Below, one piece after another: positions 57,015-64,000 of a stretch of 64,000 bases of DNA. The position numbers and the translations under genes are program-made. This DNA comes from a virus. Positions within the stretch are counted from its first letter, which is position 1. Each line of letters starts with the position of its first letter. The stretch spans positions 21,198 through 85,197 of IMG/VR virus record IMGVR_UViG_3300031521_000039. One strand, 5' to 3'. The notes under the pieces were generated by a model, which did no database searches, was not told the origin of the DNA, and was given only the letters and a program-made list of their open reading frames with translations.

Positions 57015-60000
57015 CTAATACCTCCTCCATATTTGGGATTACTGAATAATTAGTAATATGCCATTCAATTTTATTCGCATCAACCTCAAATACTGGCTTG
57101 ACATTACCCTTTTTATCTATTTTTTCTCCAACCTTTTTCCACCCAAATTTCTTTTCCATAGAATGAATATAAATTACATCATTTTTATTTAATTCCCCAT
57201 CATTGTTCCATAGTTTTTTATTAATTTTACACTTACAAGTTGAACCATTATTCAAACAATATGTATTTACTATAGGAGTATATTTAGTATTTACATCTGT
57301 AATTAAAGCATATCTTTTTTCAATTTTATCATTCTTATAATCTATATATCCTAAATAGTCTAATTCTGTTAGTAATGACTCTTTGAATGATATATCTTTA
57401 TTGGGTAATTTTTCTATAAGAGTGTTTATTAATCCTTGAGTATCAACTTCTTTAAATACTTTCTCAGTTTCCTTAATAGCAAACCCTCTTATTATTTCTA
57501 TATTTTCATCGCTTAAACTATCTTTCTTAAATTGTTTTTTGCTATATATTTTATTATATAAATTTACTATTGCTAATAACTTTTGAGTTTTACCAAATTC
57601 AGAAAAGAAATTAAGCTTTATAAGTATTTCTAATTGTCTTGAATTTGTACTTGTTTTATTAGTTATGTCTATTAATAAGTCTAAGAAGGTACTATATTTA
57701 TTATTTCTTAATTCATATAATTCTTGTCCTATATTTTCATTACAGAATTTAATAGAACCTATTCCTTTATAAATAGAATTTGTTTCTAAGTTTGGGTAAT
57801 ATGTTCCTAATGAATATCCAAACTTAGGTGAGTTTATTTTTATTCCCATTTGATTAGCTAGTTGTGTTCCCGTAGATATATCCTCGTCATTATTTGCATT
57901 ATTTAGATAAGATGTTATAAATTCTAACGGATGATAATATCTAAAATATCCACATAGATAACCTAGCATTGAATATCCTGTACTATGATTATATCCAAAC
58001 ATATAAGAACTGGCATTGGAGATAATTTCTAAGAACTCTTTAGCTTCTTCTTCTGCTATTTTTCTAGGCTTATCTGATTTATCACAATAACCTTCTAATA
58101 TAGATGGCATAGCTTTTTCAAGTCTATCTATTTGCTTACGTCCTATAGCACGTCTTACGTTATCTGCTTCACTTCCACTAAGTCCACATATTTGTTGAAG
58201 AAAAGCAATAACATCTTCTTGAAATACAAGGAAACCATTATTATCTTTTAATAAATTATCAATTAATTCTGAAGGATTATGATTGAATTCTCTTGCTATT
58301 AATCTATCTCTATAAGACGCACCACTTGGACGTAGAGAAGCATTTATTAAACTTAAATCATTAATTTTTCTAGGTTGGTATTTTTTTAATAAATCATAAG
58401 CATAGCTACCCTCAAATTGGAATATTCCAACTGAAGAATCAGTTATATGTTCCCATACTTTTTCATCTTCCCAGTTTACTTCATGTGATGCTGGATATGG
58501 AATATTTAATAATTTACAAGTATCTTTAATTATTTCTATATTTTTTAATCCTAATATATCGTACTTGACCAATCCAGCCCCATCATGTACTTCTTCCATA
58601 TTTATATACAGTATTCTTTTACCTTCTTTATTCCAAAAACAACCATAGTTATCAGGAAGAGTAACTGGGGAAGCTATAATACCTGCTGGATGCATAGATT
58701 GAGAAACTGAAGTCCCTAATACACCATCAAAATAGTAAAATAAATCTTTATATTGCTTTCTTGCTTTTTCACTATCTTCTTCATATAACTTTTTAATTTG
58801 TGCAACTTCATCTAAAGGATATTCCATAGCTCTACCTAAATCGTCTATAGTTCCTTTATCAGATATAGTTCCTATTGCAAGTATATAAGCCGATTTATCT
58901 GCTCCAAATCTATCTATTATGTAATTATAAACTAACTCTCTTTGTGTTGGAGAGAAGTCTAAATCTATATCTCCAACTTCTTCTCTATCTTCATTACAAA
59001 ATCTTGAGAATATAGTATTCCATTGAATAGGGTCTAAGTCAATAATATCTAATAAGTATGCTATCATTGAACCTCCAACTGATCCCCTGCAAAATCCAGT
59101 TGGTATTCCGTTTTCTTTACACCATATACATATCTCACTCATAAATAACATAAAACTACACATATTTAATTTCTTAAATACTCTTATTTCTTCTTGAATC
59201 TGAATTAAATATTTTTCGTCTTTGTTTATAATGCCATTGTTTATTTTTTCTTCGTATTTTTTTAATACTATATTTTCAAATAAAGACTCGTCATCATCAG
59301 ATATTTTAGGATATTTTACTGTTGCATCTAATACTATATCTTCTATTCCATCTGACATAATATTAGTGTTTTCTATGGCTTCTAAAATAACGTCCATTGG
59401 TAATGAATTTTGTTCCTTAAATTTATCAACTAATTCGTTATATGACTTAAAAGTTAAATCATAACTATCTTCATCATCATATACCATTTTTTTTGCTTTT
59501 TTAAATTTATATCTACATTCTGCTTTATATTTGTTTAAGCTATGTGTGTCAGTTCCTACTATAAGTGGTTTATTATATTTTTTACTTAATTCATATAGCT
59601 TTTTATTATATGATATTTGGTCTCCTTTTCTGTCGATATGATATTGTATTTCATAATAATCATAATGCTTTAATAATTTTTCATAATATTCATTATCTTC
59701 GTTTAATTTATTTAAAGGAGAAGCCATACAAGCAGATATCTTTATAACATTATTAGATATGTTTAAAAATTCATCAAATGTAACTCTTGGCTTGTAATAC
59801 ATATGATCTTCGTCTGTTGCGTTTCCTACTAATAAATTGAGTTCTTTTACCCCATCCATATTTCTAGCTATCAAGATTGTATGATGATTATCTCTAATCT
59901 TTTGTTTCTTTTTCACCATTTCACCATTTTTGTTTTCTTCTTCAACTATTTCATATAGTTTTTCTGTAAGATAAATTTCACAACCGTGTAAGTATTTTAT

Positions 60001-60180
60001 TCCTTTTTCATCGCAATACATTTTCTTTTCAATCCAGTTATATATATTACCATGTTCACTAAATCCAATAGCTTTCATTCCATATTCTACTGCTTTATCA
60101 ATATAATCTTTATATTTTGTGCAACTATCTAATAAAGATAAGTCGCTATGTAAATGATATATTATAAAATTTTTCTTCAT
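57004..60180 (-). CDS. dnaE: DNA polymerase III alpha subunit (DnaE-type)
   Basis: The protein has 1058 residues. An N-terminal PHP domain (IIYHLHSDLSLLDSCTKY, FSEHGNIYN) precedes the C-family catalytic core: PTGFCRGSVGGSMIAYLL and the Asp pair in EVGDIDLDFSP near residue 405, then QSMHPAGIIAS and the helix-hairpin-helix region SSYMFGYNHSTGYSMLGY. The replicative polymerase lies between RecJ and the ERCC4 nuclease. A clamp-binding motif could not be placed with confidence. Bacterial DnaE is about 1100-1160 residues, so it is slightly short. Confidence 0.93.
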   Translation of the reverse strand: MKKNFIIYHLHSDLSLLDSCTKYKDYIDKAVEYGMKAIGFSEHGNIYNWIEKKMYCDEKGIKYLHGCEIYLTEKLYEIVEEENKNGEMVKKKQKIRDNHHTILIARNMDGVKELNLLVGNATDEDHMYYKPRVTFDEFLNISNNVIKISACMASPLNKLNEDNEYYEKLLKHYDYYEIQYHIDRKGDQISYNKKLYELSKKYNKPLIVGTDTHSLNKYKAECRYKFKKAKKMVYDDEDSYDLTFKSYNELVDKFKEQNSLPMDVILEAIENTNIMSDGIEDIVLDATVKYPKISDDDESLFENIVLKKYEEKINNGIINKDEKYLIQIQEEIRVFKKLNMCSFMLFMSEICIWCKENGIPTGFCRGSVGGSMIAYLLDIIDLDPIQWNTIFSRFCNEDREEVGDIDLDFSPTQRELVYNYIIDRFGADKSAYILAIGTISDKGTIDDLGRAMEYPLDEVAQIKKLYEEDSEKARKQYKDLFYYFDGVLGTSVSQSMHPAGIIASPVTLPDNYGCFWNKEGKRILYINMEEVHDGAGLVKYDILGLKNIEIIKDTCKLLNIPYPASHEVNWEDEKVWEHITDSSVGIFQFEGSYAYDLLKKYQPRKINDLSLINASLRPSGASYRDRLIAREFNHNPSELIDNLLKDNNGFLVFQEDVIAFLQQICGLSGSEADNVRRAIGRKQIDRLEKAMPSILEGYCDKSDKPRKIAEEEAKEFLEIISNASSYMFGYNHSTGYSMLGYLCGYFRYYHPLEFITSYLNNANNDEDISTGTQLANQMGIKINSPKFGYSLGTYYPNLETNSIYKGIGSIKFCNENIGQELYELRNNKYSTFLDLLIDITNKTSTNSRQLEILIKLNFFSEFGKTQKLLAIVNLYNKIYSKKQFKKDSLSDENIEIIRGFAIKETEKVFKEVDTQGLINTLIEKLPNKDISFKESLLTELDYLGYIDYKNDKIEKRYALITDVNTKYTPIVNTYCLNNGSTCKCKINKKLWNNDGELNKNDVIYIHSMEKKFGWKKVGEKIDKKGNVKPVFEVDANKIEWHITNYSVIPNMEEVLDEL

Positions 60181-60195
60181 TTTGCATCTCCTTTA

Positions 60196-61821
60196 TTAAT
60201 TTATTATCTCAAAGTCAACAATTTCAATCATTCCTGTATTATTATATGTATCCATAGTACACTTTCCAATTATATTAGCTTTTAATGATCGATTTAATAG
60301 TTGTTCTTTTAGTACATTTGTTGGAAACTTTTTATTGAATTTAATTCCATTTACAAAAAACACTATTCTAGTTCTTTTAATGTCATTTGCAACTATATTT
60401 AATTCTACATTTTCAAAAGCTATCAAAGGAGCATCTATCTTATTTCCAAACTCATTTTCTAATAATGCTAATTCATTTACTATGTATTCATCTATTTCCG
60501 ATTCATCTAATATAAAATCTACTAGATACTCTTTGCTATCTACAATTTCTTTACCTTTATATAAATCATTTAAATATTCTTTTAATTTGTTTAAATTGTC
60601 TTTTTTTAATTGATAACCACCAGCTTGGGCATGTCCTTGTGAAAATATAACTAAATTACTGTTGAGGATATCTAATCTTGTATCAGTTGAAATACTATCT
60701 ATTCCTCTAAAACTTCCTCCAATAACATCTTTTTTATCTTCTACATCTCTATATAATAATGTTGGAAGTTTATATTTATCTTCTATTTTTTGTGCTACTA
60801 ATCCCGTATGAGATTGACTTAAAGTTTTTCCTACATCTAAGATAATACATTTATCTTCTTTGGCAATATTGATTTTAGGTTCTATCTTTTTTAAAGCTGA
60901 TTTAACCGCATTATCCTGTTTAGCTTTTACATTTTTACACATCTTAGCTACTTCCAAACAAAAATCATAATCATCTGAAGTAAAAGCTTGATACATTTTC
61001 ATTTTTTCTTCTTGTGTTCCACTTCTAATTGTTCCGTTTAATTTAGGTGCTATTACCCATCCGATTTTATCTATATTATATTTACCTTCTAAATCATATT
61101 CATTTACTTCCATTAATGCTTTTATAAAGAGATTATTTATTTCCTTAGTACCTTCATATACAAAATATCTAGTTTCTAACTCATGCAAGTCCATCATATC
61201 AGCAACATTGCCCAATGCAACCAAATCTTTATATTTAATTGATTTATCTTCAAACAAATAATCATCTAAAGCTTTTATAAATTTATAAACAACACCAGAT
61301 CCTGCTAAATTTTTATTCATTACATTTTTAGATAATTGATTATTTATTACTACTGCATTTTTACTATATCCTCCATCTGCATGATGATGGTCTATAATAA
61401 GTATGTCTATTCCTCTATCTTTTAACGCTTTATGTTGTTCATAATCATTACTTGAAGAATCTGTTAATACTACAAGATTAGTATTATCTTCAATAACAAT
61501 ATCATCTGATAAACCATGTTGCTTATTTGTATGTATTTTTAATTCTATATTAGCATTAGGAAATGATTCTTTTATTCTATTGTGAAATATAGAATAGCTT
61601 GTCATACCATCAACATCACAATCTCCTACAGTTGTTATTTTTGAATTATTATTTAGATGTTTTAATAGTAATTCTACTCCTTCTTGCATATAATCGTAGT
61701 TATTATAATCTTCTATAACTTTCTTATCTAAATTAAATAAATCCTTAGTTATGCCCCTATTTTCTAACACTGTTTCTACTGGAGAAAATGTATAGTTATT
61801 TCCTATTAATTTATATTTCAT
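60196..61821 (-). CDS. recJ: single-strand DNA exonuclease RecJ-like (DHH family)
   Basis: A 541-residue protein. Motif I TTVGDCDVDGMTSYSIFHN (near residue 65), LVVLTDSSSND, the DHH motif IIDHHHADGGYSK (near 144) and VALGNVADMMDLHE give the metal site. A DHHA1 domain (IFSQGHAQAGGYQLK) and an OB-like C-terminus follow. It degrades 5-prime single-stranded DNA in repair and recombination. It is packed between primase and polymerase genes. Confidence 0.9.
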   Translation of the reverse strand: MKYKLIGNNYTFSPVETVLENRGITKDLFNLDKKVIEDYNNYDYMQEGVELLLKHLNNNSKITTVGDCDVDGMTSYSIFHNRIKESFPNANIELKIHTNKQHGLSDDIVIEDNTNLVVLTDSSSNDYEQHKALKDRGIDILIIDHHHADGGYSKNAVVINNQLSKNVMNKNLAGSGVVYKFIKALDDYLFEDKSIKYKDLVALGNVADMMDLHELETRYFVYEGTKEINNLFIKALMEVNEYDLEGKYNIDKIGWVIAPKLNGTIRSGTQEEKMKMYQAFTSDDYDFCLEVAKMCKNVKAKQDNAVKSALKKIEPKINIAKEDKCIILDVGKTLSQSHTGLVAQKIEDKYKLPTLLYRDVEDKKDVIGGSFRGIDSISTDTRLDILNSNLVIFSQGHAQAGGYQLKKDNLNKLKEYLNDLYKGKEIVDSKEYLVDFILDESEIDEYIVNELALLENEFGNKIDAPLIAFENVELNIVANDIKRTRIVFFVNGIKFNKKFPTNVLKEQLLNRSLKANIIGKCTMDTYNNTGMIEIVDFEIIN

Positions 61822-61825
61822 TTAA

Positions 61826-62866
61826 TCATCCCTCATATTTAAATTTACAATTAGTATATAATTGCATAAATATCTCTTTACCTTTATCAGTAACACTTTC
61901 TTTCCCTTTTAATAAGTCTAAATCATCATATATATAATAAACATTACATAACCCTTTTTTAAATTTCTTACATTCTACAAAAATATCATCTAAAACAACA
62001 TCTTTGTCAAAGGCTAGTATTATATCTTTTCCTAGTTTAAGTAATTTTGTTAACTGTACTGGACTAATAACCTTTTTACTTACAGCCACACAGTTATTAA
62101 TATCCATATCATTACATTGCATAACTGACTTTTCTGCCTCGAATACAAACACTTCATTAGATGATATAATATCAAAATAGTTTTCATACAAACCATATAA
62201 ATAGAATTCTCCGACATATGGATAATAGTAAAAATATTTTGGTATTCCTTTAATTTTATAATCATTATCCATAGTTCTTCCTTTGAATGTAAGTAATGCT
62301 CCACTGTCATTTCTAATTGGGAAAACCACTCTATTATCTAGTATGTCATATGAAACACCAAATTTAGTTTGCGTAGTCTTATTAATCCCATCTTGTAAAA
62401 ACAAATCACATGTTTCTTTTATAAATCTCTGAGTGAAAGTTTCGTCCAATATTAATTCATCATAATCATCAAGTTTATTTATTTTATTTAAACTTCTTTT
62501 AAATTGTCTTAAAAAACTATAACTAGAACTCTTTTCACTCTTTTTAACATTGTTACTATATTTCAATCCACATTGTTTACATACAAACTGAATAGCTTCT
62601 GATAGACTATATTCATTTATGAATTGTATAAGAGTAAACATATCTTTATATTCATATTTATCAAACTCACCTTTTCTTGAATATACTTCTGTTTTTAAAT
62701 TATCATTTAATTTAATGCTTATAGAAGTAAAATTATCACCATCAGGCAAAGCACAAGTAATACGTTTTGAACTTTTTTTTATATGATGACAACCTATATT
62801 TTCTAATATATTTTCTATATATTGTGGATTCTCTTTTAGATATATCTTAAGTTCGTCCTTATCCAT
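61826..62866 (-). CDS. dnaG: DNA primase (DnaG-type, phage)
   Basis: A 346-residue protein. The N-terminal part (IGCHHIKKSSKRITCALPDGD) is a reduced CHC2 zinc region; cysteines at VCKQCGL lie later. The core contains VVFPIRNDSGALLTFKGRT and a TOPRIM domain (VFVFEAEKSVMQCNDM, IILAFDKDV). It is shorter than bacterial DnaG (about 600), as in many phages, and lacks a visible helicase-binding domain. It lies just downstream of the DnaB-type helicase gene and should prime lagging strands. Confidence 0.8.
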   Translation of the reverse strand: MDKDELKIYLKENPQYIENILENIGCHHIKKSSKRITCALPDGDNFTSISIKLNDNLKTEVYSRKGEFDKYEYKDMFTLIQFINEYSLSEAIQFVCKQCGLKYSNNVKKSEKSSSYSFLRQFKRSLNKINKLDDYDELILDETFTQRFIKETCDLFLQDGINKTTQTKFGVSYDILDNRVVFPIRNDSGALLTFKGRTMDNDYKIKGIPKYFYYYPYVGEFYLYGLYENYFDIISSNEVFVFEAEKSVMQCNDMDINNCVAVSKKVISPVQLTKLLKLGKDIILAFDKDVVLDDIFVECKKFKKGLCNVYYIYDDLDLLKGKESVTDKGKEIFMQLYTNCKFKYEG

Positions 62867-62881
62867 ATGCCTTACCTCCTT

Positions 62882-64000
62882 TTAATATGGTGAGTTTCCA
62901 CCTTCTATATTAGAAAAGTTTTTAGCTTGAGTTATAATTGCTTTATCTCCCTCAAAAACAAAATTTAAATATTCTCCGTCTTCCATTTGACCACCATTTC
63001 TATTATAATCAATTACTAATTTACAATTACCACTATCAACACCATCATTAAGTATTTCTTCTTTTGTTTTATGTATCCAATATGCTATAGTTGAAGCATA
63101 TCTGTTTATTTTATCGCTATCTGCTAATCTTTGTTCTTTGGGACTCATTTGACCACCTGCTATTATAGGTATATCTAATGCTCCACCTACCTTATTTTTT
63201 AAGAAATTAGTCATATCTCCTAATACATTATGTTCTTTATTGTCTCCTCCGCCAGTATCATCTACTTTTATATAATCATAAATTAATAATCCTAAGTTCA
63301 TAGATTGTTTTAGTTGTTTCGCTGTCATATAAATTTTATCTTTAGTCCAACCAACATCATATTTATGCACTAATGGCTTATTTTTTAACCATTCTTTTGC
63401 TTCTTCAACTGCTTTTTCTTCTTGTAATGAGTAATTACCATTCTTAACCTTTTTTATATCTACTCCAGACTTTAATGCTAAAAATCTTATCATCCATCTT
63501 TCATCACTCATTTCAGTATCAAATATAGCTACAGGAACTCCATTTTCAACCTTATGTATAGCTTCATTAAGAAAGAACATTGATTTACCACTTTTTGCTC
63601 TACCACCTATTACAACCAATTCTCCATTTTCATAAGTGAAATATTCATTTAATCCTTTATATTTACTAGGTATGCCTGCAAATCCTGAATCTGTTCTCCT
63701 ACTTTTTATTAATTCCCATAATTCATCTGCTTTATCTCCTATCATTTGCACATTAGTGTCTACAATATAATCATCTGCAAATTTAGTTATATCGGTTTGA
63801 ACTTTATAATTAATACTATTTATATCTTCATTGCTTGATAATACCCCATTAGCCATTTCTCTTAGTTTTATATATGTATCTCTTTTGAATGCATTAGATA
63901 TTATATTATTAGCAATAAATTCATATCCTTCAATTTCAGACCTAGCTACTAGTCTTAGATCATCTAACCACCCACATATATCTTTTGAAATATCATCAAA
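62882..64000 (-). CDS. dnaB: replicative DNA helicase, DnaB-type (partial)
   Basis: The frame is open to the window edge, giving the last 372 residues. An in-frame ATG at 63856 is internal. Walker A is VVIGGRAKSGKSMFFLNEA, followed by VAIFDTEMSDERWMIRFLAL, the Walker B region LGLLIYDYIKVDD and an arginine-finger segment DYNRNGGQMEDGEYL. The visible N-terminal part (WLDDLRLVARSEIEGYEFIA) resembles the linker and end of the DnaB N-domain. It unwinds the fork and interacts with primase, encoded next. Confidence 0.88.
   Translation of the reverse strand, partial: FDDISKDICGWLDDLRLVARSEIEGYEFIANNIISNAFKRDTYIKLREMANGVLSSNEDINSINYKVQTDITKFADDYIVDTNVQMIGDKADELWELIKSRRTDSGFAGIPSKYKGLNEYFTYENGELVVIGGRAKSGKSMFFLNEAIHKVENGVPVAIFDTEMSDERWMIRFLALKSGVDIKKVKNGNYSLQEEKAVEEAKEWLKNKPLVHKYDVGWTKDKIYMTAKQLKQSMNLGLLIYDYIKVDDTGGGDNKEHNVLGDMTNFLKNKVGGALDIPIIAGGQMSPKEQRLADSDKINRYASTIAYWIHKTKEEILNDGVDSGNCKLVIDYNRNGGQMEDGEYLNFVFEGDKAIITQAKNFSNIEGGNSPY

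Noticed and set aside
61796-61816. Boundary element copy at the start of recJ
   Set aside because: AAATTAATA here is part of codons 3-6 of recJ and not in a gene gap, so it was not counted.

Overview
The window looks like part of a large temperate phage, or phage-plasmid, of a clostridium-like anaerobe. The evidence is a strongly AT-rich base composition, Gram-positive ribosome binding sites of the AAAGGAGGTG type, oxygen-independent (class III) ribonucleotide reductase genes, and a phage gene set: tail fibres, XkdX, an amidase endolysin, holin-like proteins, a tyrosine recombinase and a full replication block. I saw no tRNA, rRNA, CRISPR array or insertion sequence. The species cannot be named from the sequence alone.

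Layout. From 1 to 27.7 kb nearly all genes lie on the + strand. The order is: end of a tail gene and XkdX (1-552); a secreted cohesin/dockerin-like protein (630-1334); a lysis and host-wall group made of a papain-like peptidase with a SPOR-like tail, an amidase endolysin and a holin-like membrane protein (1.5-4.2 kb); a short island with a replication-initiator-like winged-helix protein and two GIY-YIG-type genes (4.5-7.0 kb); and a long fibre and adhesin operon (7.4-23.9 kb) interrupted by an EDxHD-type homing endonuclease. Next comes a control region (23.9-27.0 kb) with a ribbon-helix-helix regulator on the - strand, a LexA-like box, a RusA-like resolvase, a tyrosine integrase and a large inverted repeat. 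Two small coiled-coil membrane proteins follow.

From 28.0 kb to the end every gene lies on the - strand and converges on strong hairpins at 27.74-27.95 kb. Read in transcription order (high to low coordinate) this arm holds a replication block (DnaB-type helicase, primase, RecJ, DnaE polymerase, ERCC4 nuclease), many small zinc-ribbon and membrane proteins, an HNH nuclease, a proteasome-like Ntn hydrolase, a HAD phosphatase, both subunits of a type II topoisomerase, a soluble chemoreceptor-like protein with a 3D-domain wall protein, a SLOG protein, a nucleotide and redox module (FTR-like protein, glutaredoxin, NrdD, NrdG, dUTPase), a DNA methyltransferase, a DNA ligase and a ThyX-like protein.

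Genes are tightly packed, often with TAATG or ATGA overlaps. Several - strand blocks are preceded by host-type promoters (TTGACA/TTGACT, 16-18 bp spacer, TAATAT/TATAAT). At most gene boundaries on both strands there is an oriented AT-rich element, AATAAATTAATA or ACAAATTAATA, between a stop codon and the next ribosome binding site. Three genes look broken or need recoding (near 33.8, 38.28 and 56.26 kb); two of these are explained by one missing A in an A-run, so assembly error must be excluded. The least expected cargo is the soluble MCP-like signalling protein, the secreted cohesin/dockerin-like protein, the FTR-like cysteine protein beside NrdD, and the compact regulatory region at 24.0-24.8 kb.
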